NCBI RefSeq assembly: GCF_963676685.1 | Contig: NC_092344.1 | Span: 100,098,749-100,162,748, forward strand | Length of the DNA stretch: 64,000 nt | Direction of reading: 5' to 3' | Source of the DNA: Mytilus edulis | Taxonomy: Eukaryota > Mollusca > Bivalvia > Mytilida > Mytilidae | Shown here: positions 1-12,600 of the stretch, in pieces | How the letters are laid out: each line of letters opens with the position of its first letter | How positions within the stretch are numbered: the first letter of the stretch is position 1 | Translations under genes and position numbers: made by a program | The notes under the pieces: generated by a model | Database searches by the model: none | Told to the model about the DNA's origin: nothing | What the model saw: only the letters and a program-made list of their open reading frames with translations

Positions 1-1199
1 TTACTTTTTCATGTTGTCTAAATAAATTTGCATTTTTGCATAATATGGACTTAGTCTTTGAATATGAAGGTAGAAGTTTTAAAAATAAGATGGGTCTAGT
101 TAATTGGAGTGTTTGCTATGATAGTTGTTCAAAAGGTGAAGACAATTTCAAGAGGACCTACTGGTATCTGGTTTCATGGTTTTATCAGGGGATTGTAATA
201 GATGTATGATTGGAGTCTCTAAAATCTGGATTGAATGAAAAAAAGTAGAATTATTGAAGTCTTTTATAATCATTGTTCTTCTAATGATCACCCAGTAATG
301 TACAGGATGATATAATCTGAGCACTTTGAAAAGAAATGTCAGTTCAATGTCTTTTTGAATTTCATTTGAAATTCTTAACTTTATAATTGATATTATCAAG
401 CTTGAAATAGAGACATAATCATGTGGATCATCCATACCACTAAAACAGACTAAAATTCCTCATCTTCCTAATTGAATATGTTCACAGTCTATTAGAAAAG
501 GTTCATATTCAAGAAAACTCAACATCAATCAATAAACACCTTACATCCAGTGAAAATTAATTTGTGCACATTCAGGGCAAGAACAAATTAACAATTTAAA
601 AAATACAAAATGGTAGGTTCTGCAAGTTTATGGCTGGAACTGGAAAATGGAGATAGGATGGATAAAGGACAGAAATTAGGCCATTGAAAAGTCAATAAAG
701 GACCCTTCAAAGAGTTGGTGCAAGGTTTCTTTAACATACAGAGGGAATTTCACTTTCTACACAAGGAATAAGATTTAACATTCCCATTCAAATCCCACAT
801 TGCTGCACAGCCTAACAATGGCCTAACTTTAGCAAAGGTTTTAATGCAAAACTGACAGATGTCATGTTCACTAAATTTTATGTTCCAGGCTACACCAAAG
901 TGAAGTCATGTCAGGTGATCTCTTTTAAAATATAATGTACAAGTTGTTTCTTAAAACAAAAAAGATGACCTTAAACTTAGTAACTGAAAAATTTGCCTCA
1001 GCAGGAAAACTTAACAGTGACTATTATCAAATTTCTTATTGCTGGCAAATCTCTCTGTTATATGTATTCACCACTTTTCTAGAGGGTTATCTAGTCAATC
1101 TGGACCGTGAAATAATTAATAGACCTTTTGACCTATACTTACCATACCAAGAGTGTACATGCTGAAATGTTTCCTCTGCTTTACTTGACATAATTAAAT
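1..1199. other. no gene recognised
   Basis: AT-rich sequence with short open frames only. I see no splice-consistent exons, RNA gene or clear repeat boundary. Confidence 0.5.
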
Positions 1200-1985
1200 A
1201 AAGTTTCAAATAAATAAAAATGATCAATGATCAAGGTAAGATGAAGCCTATCAGACAGACATGTGCATCTTACTATCATACAATATTTATCCACGAAACA
1301 TAATTAAGTACGAAGATTTAACCTTGATCATTGAACAAAGAAAATGAGATCAAGGTCAGATGAACCATGGCAGACAATGTGTTCATCATACTATCAATCC
1401 AAACACCAAATAAGTGTGCTATTGCTTATAAAACAATCACAAGAGTGCACACACTGAAATGTCTCACCTTCTTTTCTAATCATTGATATTATGTTGATAG
1501 TCCTAAATATAAAGCTTTATTTACAACTGTCACATAAACTTAACATTAACCAAGAAAACTAAACCATATGAAAATGAGGTCAAGGTCAGATAAACCATGC
1601 CAGGCAGACATGTACAGCTGACAATTCTTCAATACAACAAATATAGTTGACCTATTGCTTTGATTTAAGAAAAACAGACCAAAACAAAAAAACTTAATGC
1701 TGAGCAATGATCCGTGAAAATGAGGTCAATGTCAAATAAAACCTGCGCGACTTACATATAGATCATAAAATATTTCCATACACCAAGTTTAGTTGACCTA
1801 TTGCATATAGTATTAGAAAAAAAGACCAAAATTCAAAAACTTAACTTTGACCACTGAACTATGAAAATAAGGTCAAGGTCAGATGACACCTGTCAGCTAA
1901 ACATGTACACCTTACAATCATTCCATACACAAAATATAGTCGACCTATTGCATACAGTATAAGAAAAACAGACCAAAAATTTACA
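1200..1985 (-). repeat. AGGTCAAGGTC tandem-unit element, partial copy
   Basis: About five units of 145-230 bp with the core AAAATGAGGTCAAGGTCAGA (near 1344, 1571, 1717 and 1863). It is the reverse complement of the family at 23518-24735 and 28629-29705. Related sequence resumes at about 4390-4720. Confidence 0.8.
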
Positions 1986-2159
1986 CTGAGCAATACATAT
2001 AGTCTGGATACAACTTTAGAGAAATTTGTATTTCGTTGAACATTTAAATTCGTGGATCACCTATTCCCATGAAACCCACGAAAATTGGTATCCATGGAAT
2101 AATAATGAATCCACAGTATCTTAACAAATAGACAAAATCAGAAAACCAGATGCTCCGCA

Positions 2160-2340
2160 GGGCGCAGCTTTATACGACCGCAGAGGTCGACCCTGAACGG
2201 TTGGGGCTAGTATGGACACAACATTCAAACTGGATACAGCTCTGAATTTGGATTGTGATTAAATAGTTGACACAGCATAGGTTTCTGACACCGAATGAAT
2301 TTGGTCTAATGAACTTAAAATGTTTTTTTTGCTTTTGAGC
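2160..2340 (+). repeat. dispersed repeat shared with 14195-14370
   Basis: Both copies share CTGAATTTGGATTGTGAT, then TTGACACA and a following GAATGTGGTC/GAATTTGGTC stretch. Parts reappear in reverse orientation near 26100-26260. Confidence 0.65.
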
Positions 2341-2726
2341 AATTCACTATGCTGTTGAATATTAATCCTTTGATATTTGAAGAAATTTTCTTTTTCATTT
2401 CTGAAATCTGAAATAAGAAAATTGAACCCCACCAATTTTTTTTCACCTCCCCCTTTCCCTTATTCCAAAAATGATCTCAATTCAAATTTCTAATTGAGTT
2501 TTCAACAATAACTACTCATTTAAATACATCATAAAATATAAAATGTCATACAGTCATGATTTAAGTTGATATTACTACTATTCTGGACAAAGAAAGATAT
2601 CTCCAATGCAACATTTTATATTGGGAAATTTCCAATGAAGTCCATTAAACTAAAGTTTTTGGCAAATTTCCAATGGAATTTATTAATAATAAAGTTTTTG
2701 GCAAATTTCCAATATACATAATTTAA

Positions 2727-3336
2727 GGTAGATAGGGTGTCTTCCTCCATTTTGGATTTTGAAATACCAGAAAACAAGGTCTAGATTTTAGATAAAATGT
2801 GAAAATTTTGAGATTAGTAGGTAATTCATGTGTAAGATTTTTCATTATAATATAGAAAATGTCATGTTTTATCATATTTATGGTTGTATTCTACCAAAAA
2901 GCAAACACTTTTGTTTGCTTCATTTTTTTTCCAACTTTGCCAAATAAGGGGAGACATTTCAAATGCAAGGGCAGATAATTCAGACAGTGTTACTTTTACA
3001 ATAGAATGTGTTAGGAATTTACCAATTTTATTATGTAGCAAGAAAACGAGTCCGGTGACCCCATTTTTTATTCTTCTTATCTGAAATAATATTATTGGAG
3101 CTATCTTCTCATATTTTATCTCAAAATTCTATGGTGTAGTTTTCGTTTATGACTGAAAATTGGGTTTTCCATGCATAATCTATACAAAATCTGACAATTT
3201 TGCACAACCTGTAGTTTGAAAATAAGTCCGGTGACCCATTCTTTTTATTATTGTTCTTAAACAAGCAGGATATAAACTACATTTCTGCAAATTATTAAGA
3301 AATTCTATGGATTATAATTTAGACACCCCATCTACC
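2727..3336. mobile_element. TTAA-flanked MITE, 610 bp
   Basis: Ends GGTAGATAGGGTGTCT and AGACACCCCATCTACC form 16-bp inverted repeats with one mismatch, flanked by TTAA at 2723-2726 and 3337-3340. TTAA duplication is typical of piggyBac-type transposition. No coding capacity. Confidence 0.8.
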
Positions 3337-3379
3337 TTAAGAGCAGTTTAGGTGAGATAATAAAATGAGTTACATTGCT

Positions 3380-4385
3380 TTTAAATTATGTTTTGTAATT
3401 GTCTATTAACCTGGAAACCCTTTTCCCCCCTTTTTTGCACCTTATTCCTTAACGGTTCGAGCCATAACTCCCAAAGACAATTCTTGACATCCCTTTGTGG
3501 TATTCCAATATCCAAATCTAAATACATGGTTAGATTCATCATATCAAAGAACCCCAAGAATTCAATTTTTGATGAAATCAAATAAAGTTCAATTTTGGAC
3601 CCTTTAGACCTAAATGTGGGCCAATTTGATAACCGGTCCTAAATATTAAAAATCTAAATACATGGTTAGATTCAGCATATTGAAGAACCCCATATATTGA
3701 TTTTTTGTTGAAATCAAACAAAGTTTAATTTTGGACCCAATTTGGACCAACTTGAAAACAGGGCCCATAATCAAAAAACTAAGTACATGTTTAGATTCAG
3801 CATATCAAAGAACCCCAAGAATTCAATTTTTATCAAAATCAAACTAAGTTTAATTTTGGACCCTTTGGACCTTAATGTAGACCAATTTGAAAACGGGACC
3901 AAAAATTAAGAATCTAAAAACATGGTTAGATTCGGTATATCAAAGAACCCCAATAGTTCAATTTTTGATGAAATCAAACAAAGTTTAATTTTGGCCCCTT
4001 TTGGCCCCCCCCAATTCGTTTTGACCAAAACTCCCAAAATCAATCCAAACCTTCCCTTTGTGGTCATAAACCTTGTCTTAAAATTTCATAGATTTCTATT
4101 AACTCATACTAAAGTTATTGATCAAAAACCAAGAAAAATGCTTATTTGGGACCTGTTTTTTTCCCCTAATTCCTAAACTGTTGGGACCAAAACACCCAAA
4201 ATCAATCCCAACCTTCCTTTTATGGTCATAAACCTTGTGTTTAAATTTCATAGATTTCTATTTACTTTTACTAAAGTTAGAGTGCGAAAACCAAATGTCT
4301 TCGGACGACGATGACGCAGACGACGACGCCAACGTGATACCAATATACGACCAAAAAATTTTCAATTTTTGCGGTCGTATAAAAA
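3380..4385 (+). repeat. ~130-bp tandem-unit dispersed repeat with a GACGACG-rich end
   Basis: Units contain ACATGGTTAGATTC, CAAAGAACCCCAA and AATTTTGGACCC, followed by the end motif TCGGACGACGATGACGCAGA (about 4299-4318). Region 25380-25990 is a reverse-oriented relative with TCATCGTCTGCATCATCGTC. Short open frames here are not genes. Confidence 0.7.
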
Positions 4386-5240
4386 CTAACATTGATCAAT
4401 TAACCATGAAAATGAGTTCCAGGTTATATGAAATTTGCCAGTCAGAAATGTACACCTTACAATCATTCCATACACCAAATATGGTTGACATAATGGTTAT
4501 AATATCTGAGTATATCATCAGATTTGACCACATAAACTTAATCTTGATCCATGATCTTGAGGTCACATGAACACTATCTGATGGACATAGATAGGTTGCA
4601 GGGAACCTGTAAACCAAATACAGTTATCCTATTACTGATAGCAAGTGAGAAATTCATATCACAAACATTACAATTCTTTTTTCAAGCAGTTGCTGAATAA
4701 TGAAAATGAGGTCATAGACATTGAACATATGAAAGACAGAAATTTCATAAAATAAGGCTTCAGCATACAAGGTATGAAGCATCTAGGTGTTCTAAGCTTC
4801 TGAAATATAAAGCCATAAATAGTTCTTGTCATCACAAGCGTTGGATTGTAATTCCTATTTCTCCCATATCGTGATGATTTTTGTGGCAATCAAGACAAAA
4901 ACTACCATATGTTGACCACTAGATTTATCTAGCTTTTTATGCTGTTAGTTGCTGTCCCACAAAACTAGACTCCATACATATTATTGTTTATATGTATACC
5001 CCACAAACATTCTATAAAAAAAAAGTGACTGAGAAAATGACAAAAGCACTAAACCTTTACAATGATCATTTAGCCATGAAAATGACAGGTATGAACATAT
5101 TTACCATGATATTACATACCAATAACAGTTGACATATTTCTTAGTAATAAAGTTCTTTTACTACTTTATTATGCAAACAGAGACATAACATCACAACTGT
5201 TGTTTAAAATAAGTAAGAAATCACTAACTAAATATGTTAA
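4386..5240. other. no gene; repeat remnants
   Basis: 4390-4720 holds one or two degraded AGGTCA-type units. The rest shows no feature I can name. Confidence 0.45.
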
Positions 5241-5244
5241 TAAC

Positions 5245-5250
5245 TTTATT
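5245..5250 (-). terminator. candidate polyadenylation signal for the R3HDM4-like gene
   Basis: AATAAA on the minus strand, the first one I found after the stop codon at 6550. It would give a 3' UTR of about 1.3 kb. Another AATAAA lies about 80 bases further on. The choice between them is not settled by sequence. Confidence 0.3.
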
Positions 5251-6549
5251 TAGTACACAATACCATTAACAACAAGACATTCATAACATAAAGATAAAGC
5301 ATGTATTTCTAAGCTGGTAATAGTACATTTCATTGTACTACCTATCAAATCCAAATATTGAAAAAAAATTGACAAATTGTCATGTATTGGTCAATAATAT
5401 TACAAAAATTACTATGTACAGGTAATACATATCACTATTATCAGTTAATTATTATAAAGTTTGAAGAGAAAGAAGTATTTATCCCTTTATGTAGAAGTTT
5501 TCGATTAGTAATTTAAAACTCAAGAAATGTATTCATGGTTTCATTTCTTCCAACAAGTCTAGATTGATTGATAGATGCTTAACACCCAACAACAATTTTA
5601 CAAACAAAATCAGTATGTTTTATGGATATACTCTGCATTTTACTAGAAAAAAGTAAGCAAGTCAAATATTTGCAAGAGCTAGTTCATGGGTAGAAATCTA
5701 CAGTTGAGAATAAATCCACAACCTCCACCACATACGGAAAGACTTAAACCACAAATACCACCAATATAGTTCTTCAATTTTTAAGCCAGTTGTTAACACA
5801 ATGAAAAGTATATCAGTAACTGCCAATAAAGGTTTGGGATATCGGGATCAATAAAAGACATTATGCATGAAATATTTATCCCTGTTAGGTATTAGTTAAA
5901 TGTGTAAAAAATACCAGTAGGTGAAATCGTCGGTAAGAATGAAACAAAAAAATAACATAAACATATATGCTGATCACACCAATCGGTTGGAACAAAAAAT
6001 AAAATATAATCTGTTACAAAAACCAAAGAAACAATAGCTGTTTTTTTCTGCCCCCCTCCCCCTTCAAAAAATAAATTAAAAAAACGTATTTCACATTTCA
6101 ACTTGATTAGAAAGGAACTATTTTGGGCATCATTTCCTTTTCGTCCCTTAAATAATCTGCATATGAAAAATTGTGAGGCATGGACAAATGTGAATTAATA
6201 ATGCTGGCAAGGAAATAATCTTGTATCAGTAAAATAGTTTCAAAGGGATTGATAATTAAAACAAGTGTTCAGAAACCAACCAATAACAGATACTACTCTA
6301 CTGAGTCTCAAAATAATAACATATATAAATGTTGGACCTACTTTGAAAGAAAAAATTAAAATAATTAAAAACACATGTAACAGGATAAAAACATTGACCT
6401 TTCAGTAAATATAAGTCAGCCATTTTATAAACCCTTGATGGATTATTACTGGTACATAAAACTTATATTATCATTAAAATACATGCATGTTAGAACATTG
6501 GACAAAAAAATCCCTAACATTGAGAACAAAAGAAACAAATAAAATAATA

Positions 6550-6656
6550 TTATGTCCGTTGCTGTAGAAGGTACTGGGTAAGCAGTGGTGATGGCGGTAA
6601 GAAATGCTGATGTTTGTTTTCTACCTGTGTTCGACGATTTCCATTATCATCATAAC
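6550..6656 (-). CDS. R3HDM4: R3HDM4-like exon 7 (stop codon)
   Basis: Acceptor CCCCAG. Encodes YDDNGNRRTQVENKHQHF, then LPPSPLLTQYLLQQRT, and stops at TAA (6552-6550). Confidence 0.88.
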
Positions 6657-9600
6657 CTGGGGAAAATGAATAAAGTATACTAATTATCAATAAAATCTAG
6701 CATCAGATTAAATGTCCAAATTATCTGGTGAAAATAAAACAAAAGAAACTATCTGTTATTTCAGCAATAAATGGTCAACTGTGTTTTTTATTTTTTACCT
6801 ACCGGTATTTATATGCTTAAAATTAAAACACATTTGATAAAAAAAAATATTTTTTTTATCATGGACTGTCTGTAAAGGTTTGATGTGAAAACGAAGTCTA
6901 TCTATCAGTAAAATACTGTTCCATTCTTAAGGGCATACGATACAGTTACAGGGAAGGTAAGACGTTGCTAACGTAAAATGTTATTTTCGCGACGTCAAAC
7001 TGTGACATATCGGGAAAAGATTCATTTTTCGACTGATTTTTATCATTCAAACTGATTTAATTTGAAAACGAGTGCATGGACCCCTATTTTTTAAAATAGA
7101 AATTTGTTTCATTTTGCAAGGAGATTATGTGACCCAAATTTTATAAAACTGTAAATAGCGCAATTTTTTTAATTTTAATAAACATGCAGCAAAAAATGAT
7201 GTTTTTTCCTCTATTCATGAACATTTGATAAATATAGAGTTATTTCGGAATAAAAATTGCATAATTTTTAATGATACTTATAAAATACAGAAATTACCGA
7301 TTATTTAACAAAACACAATTTGTGTTTATCTTTTAAAGCAAAAAAGTTACGTCGTTCTTTCGAAAAAGAAAATACGGACACAAATCTGAATTTTGAGCAA
7401 ATATACAAAATTTCGACCTCATTTTACTCAAAAAGTAGCACATGAAGGTATATTTTTTATGACATATTTGATTTAATCAGGTAAAAAATAGCATATATGC
7501 AAATTTTCATCAACTTCTAAATACAGGTTCAAAACTGTATCGTATGCCCTTAAGTAAAATATATAAAATTTTGCACTAAAAAACCTGTCGCATATTCTAG
7601 TTGTACATGTAAGGAAGCTTACTGATTAGTATGAAACTAAGTTATATTGTACAAATTATATGTTTATATTCTAAAAAACAAACCAAGCAGTGAATAACAT
7701 TTAACCGTTCTTGACTTTAGATTTGATTGTTTAACACTTACTAGATGAAATGAGATCCAGATACTGACATAATGCATGCAACATCATTCTCTCAAAACTG
7801 CTTTTATAGTCTGATAGATAGACCGATGAAGGCCACTCTGTGAAGAAGGATAACAGATCTCTTTCCAAGCTCTCTAATACTCCCTAAAAGAAAGGTCTTA
7901 AGGTGTTATTATGTTTAAGATACAATATCATTGATTCAATACAATAACTCTCAGGGGCGGATCCAGCCATTTTAAAAAGGGGGGGTTCAAAACCCAGGAC
8001 AAAGGGGGGGTTCCAACTATATGTCCCCATTCAAATGCATTGATCAGGCCAAAAAAGGGGGGGGGGGTTCCAACCCCGGAACCCCCCTGGATCCGCCAAT
8101 GACTCTGATGTAGCCTTGTCCAACTCCCTCAACTTTTCTATTATTGAATACTGTATGTTGACTTTCTTCATTTGATTCTGGTTTTTGTGTTACTGGGTGA
8201 CTTGTCTCATTTTCTTCTACATCTTGTAAATATAAGATTCCTGTTTAAAAAGTCTTTGATGTTTGAACACAAAATGAAGAATCTCTCTAAATGTTTCCTT
8301 ACCTTATAATGCCTATAATGTTTGAATAAACGTAGATATATAATTAAAGTGGAGAAGAACCCCCCCCCCCCCCCCCCCCCCCTGACAACCATGTTTTGAT
8401 CAGATTAGAATAAGTAGAAGAGAATATCATAATAGCTTTTTATAAATTTTTTGTGTACTACTGTAGTTCACAATTCATATTGCCTTGGTGATTTCTTACA
8501 AGTTTTTCAAGATAGATGGCTAACAATGTATAGTCATGCCTTTAGTTTGTATGTTCCTTCAGCAAAAGAAGCTATAACGATACATTAGAAGATGTTAGAC
8601 ACAAAGGTTGAATAAATCAGTCTTTCCTTTAGTGGGAGTGAGCTGAAAATATACTAAAGATATACAAACCATTGGAACATGTCTTCTCTTCAAGAATGAT
8701 TTGATATTCTTATCAATTTTCTGGAAGCATTCTTTGGCACTAAAGCTTGGATGAGCTACAAAGTAACAAAATAATATTGTATTGTAGATAATTATAGCAA
8801 ACTTCAAGCAAACAAAACTTTGAATAATATTTACAACAAAATTCATTACAGATTAAGGATTACATATTGAAAGATAGGTGTCATCTTATTACAGTAAAAT
8901 ATACTTATTACTCAAGTTATTTCATTTGACTGGGCGGAGTCTAGCCGGTTCGCTCATAATAAACCAGTCCATCTTAACATAGGTGTTTTAGGATAAACTC
9001 ATCAATAAAGTGTGTGCAATCATTGTTTTGTAAATTCATTTGATGACACTGCTAGGTGATCAGTAATAATTATAACGGCAATCATCCTTATCACACACAT
9101 CTTTAAATAGACTGTTCTTATGCAAATTAAAAGGTAAACTCCGCCCGATCAGTTGAAATAACATTGGTAATAGTATATAATCAAGATTTTTAAATTGCCT
9201 GTGTTAAAACAAATGTAAATAATTTATCTCTATTTTCAACACTTGATTTTCTACAGTACTGAAAATAGAAAACTTTATAGACTTGCCAACTACAATTATC
9301 ATATGTAAAATTAACAAGCATTCTGTGAGTGCTGCATGGCAATACATAGTCCACTAACGGTTAAAAATTTATTGTATGGAACAAAATTCTACCTTGATCT
9401 ATAAATTTTCATAATGTCCGTTAACAATACAACAAATCAATATCTTCAAGCATGACAAAAAGAGTGTGGAAAACTGAATATTTTAGTGAAGTCAAAGGAC
9501 CATAACTCTACAGAAAATCTACAATTTTATGGGACTGTATAGAACTAACACAAACAATGTGCAGTGCATGTGCATATCCTGAAAAAAAATCTACAATCAT

Positions 9601-12600
9601 GACAAAAGTCAAAATAACATCAAAGCTGATTCTTACAATATCAAACTCAATTTACCTTAACCTAATTCAAAGTTTTCAGGACCTGTTATATAACTGTACA
9701 AAATTCAACAACATTTTGGAGCTTCTTTTATCTTTGTTTGAGATAACAAACCTTAACAATATATATAACTGGTGCAGGACTTATCATCTCAAAATTGTGC
9801 TTTATTTTAGTTAAAACATTCAAATACATATTAGAAATTACAACATGCTCTTTAAAGTTCAAAACATTTTACCTCAGTTTAAGAGACAAATGAAGAAGTT
9901 GTCTATATCTGGTAAGGACAAAATATGTTATACATGTAGAAGAGAACTACATACATAGACATTTTCATCATACATGTACAGGTAACCTGTATATTAATGT
10001 AGACAAACCCTACATTACAGGACAGAATAATTATAACCCGTACATGATCTCATGTCCACCTTTTCCCATGTTTCATCAAGATCACTGCTGTCAGTGTTGT
10101 TCCCTTCGTCATTTTTCTTCCTTGAATCTTTCATTTCTGCTCTTGTCAAAAACTGCTGTTGCTCATCTTCTGATGAGTTGATGAAATCATTCCAAATCTA
10201 TATATAATGATAATAGAAACCATTTAGATGTATGTCTTATCATAAAAGATATGTGTTGCCTATCTAAGCTATTACCTGAATGAGACATTTAATGTCTACA
10301 AATGTTTGAACAATGACAAATACAATTCTATGCATAGTGCCAACTATTTGATTTTATTCCAGCCTAACTCTCAGAGTGTATAATTATAACATATAAGTTG
10401 TTTGCTTGTTTGTCTGGTAAATCAGGAATATTTCATTAGTTATTGTTTGTAATATTATAAAAAACTAGAGGCTCTAAAGAGCCTGTGTCGCTCACCTTGG
10501 TCTATGTGAATATTAAACAAAGGAAGAAGATGGATTCATGACAAAATTGTGTTTTGGTGATGATAATGTGTTTGTACATCTTACTTTACTGAACATTCTT
10601 GCTGCTTACAATTATCTCTATCTATAATGAACTTGGCCCAGTAGTTTCAGTAAAAAATGTTTGTAAAAATTTACAAATTTTATGAAAATTGTTAAAAATT
10701 GACTATAAAGGACAATAACTCCTTAGGGGGTCAATTGACCATTTCAGTCATGTTGACTTATTTGTAAATCTTACTTTGCTGTACATTATTGCTGTTTAAA
10801 GTTTATCTCTATCTATAATAATATTCAAGATAATAACCCAAAACAGTAAAATTTCCTTAAAATTACCAATTTAGGGGCAGCAACCCAACAACGGGTTGTC
10901 CGACTCATCCGAAATTTCAGGGCAGATAGATTTTGACCTGATAAACAATTCAACCCAATGTCAGATTTGCTCTAAATGCTTTGGTTTTTGAGTTATAAGC
11001 CAAAAACTGCGTTTTACCCCTATGTTTTATTTTTAGCTATGGCAGCCATCTTGGTTGGATGGCCAGGTCACTGGACACATTTTTTAAACTAGATACCCCA
11101 AAGATGATTGTGGCCAAGTTTGGATTAATTTGGCCCAGTAGTTTCAGAGGAGAAGATTTTTGTAAAAGATTACTAAGATTTACGAAAAATAGTTAAAAAT
11201 TGACTATAAAGGGCAATAACTCCTAAAGGGGTCAACTGACCATTTCGGTCAAGTTGACTTATTTGTAAATCTTACTTTGCTGAACATTATTGCTGTTTAC
11301 AGTTTATCTCTATCTATAATAATATTCAAGATAATAACCAAAAACAGTAAAATTTCCTTAAAATTACCAATTTAGGGGCAGCAACCCAACAACGGGTTGT
11401 CGGATTCATCTGAAAATTTGAGGGCAGATAGATCTTGACCTGATAAACAATTTTACCCACAGACAGATTTGCTCTAAATGCTTTGGTTTTTGAGTTATAA
11501 GCCAAAAACTGCATTTTACCCCTATGTTCTATTTTTAGCCATGGCGGACATCTTGGTTGGTTGGCCGGGTCACACCACACATTTTTTAAACAAGTTATCC
11601 CTATGATGATTGTGGCCACGTTTAGTTTAATTTGGCCCAGTAGTTTCAGAGAAGAAGATTTTTGTAAAAGATTACTAAGATTTACGAAAAAATGGTTAAA
11701 AATTGACTATAAAGGGCAATAACTCCTTCAGGGGTCAACTGACCATTTTGGTCATGCTGACTTATTTGTAAATCTTACTTTGCTGAACATTATTGCTGTT
11801 TACAGTTTATCTCTATCTATAATAATATTCAAGATAATAACCAAAAACAGCAAAATTTCCTTAAAATTACCAATTCAGGGGCAGCAACCCAACAAAAGGT
11901 TGTCCGATTCATCTGAAAATTTCAGGACAGATAGATGTTGACCTGATAAACACTTTTACTACATGTCAGATTTGCTCTAAATGCTTTGGTTTTTGAGTTA
12001 TAAACCAAAAACTGCATTTTACCCCTATGTTCTATTTTTAGCCATGGCGGCCATCTTGGTTGATTTGCCGGGTCACGCCACACATTTTTTAAACTAGATA
12101 TCCCAAAGATGATTGTGGCCAAGTTTGGATTAATTTGGCCCAGTAGTTTCAGAGGAGAAGATTTTTGTAAAAGATTACTAAGATTTACGAAAAATGGTTA
12201 AAAATTGACTATAAAGGGCAATAACTCCTAAAGGGGTCAACTGACCATTTTGGTCATGTTGACTTATTTGTAAATCTTATTTTGCTGAACATTATTGCTG
12301 TTTACAGTTTATCTCTATCTATAATAATATTCAAGATAATAGCCAAAAACAGCAAAAATTCCCAAAAATTACCAGTTCAGGGGCAGCAACCCAATATTGG
12401 GTTGTCGCATTCATTTGAAAATTTGAGGGCAGATAGATCTTGACCTGATAAACAATTTTACCCCATGTCAGATTTGCTCTAAATGCTTTGGTTTTTGAGT
12501 TATAAGCCAAAAACTGCATTTTACCCCTATGTTCTATTTTTAGCCATGGCGGCCATCTTGGTTGGTTGGCCGGGGCACGCCAAACATTTTTTAAACTAGA

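Noticed and set aside
10469..10484. GGCTCT-AA-AGAGCC hairpin, and its mirror at 61982-61997, as further histone-type ends
   Set aside because: The loop is only two bases, there is no downstream purine element or gene, and these are the terminal palindromes of a repeat family. Flanks differ from the hairpin at 46383.
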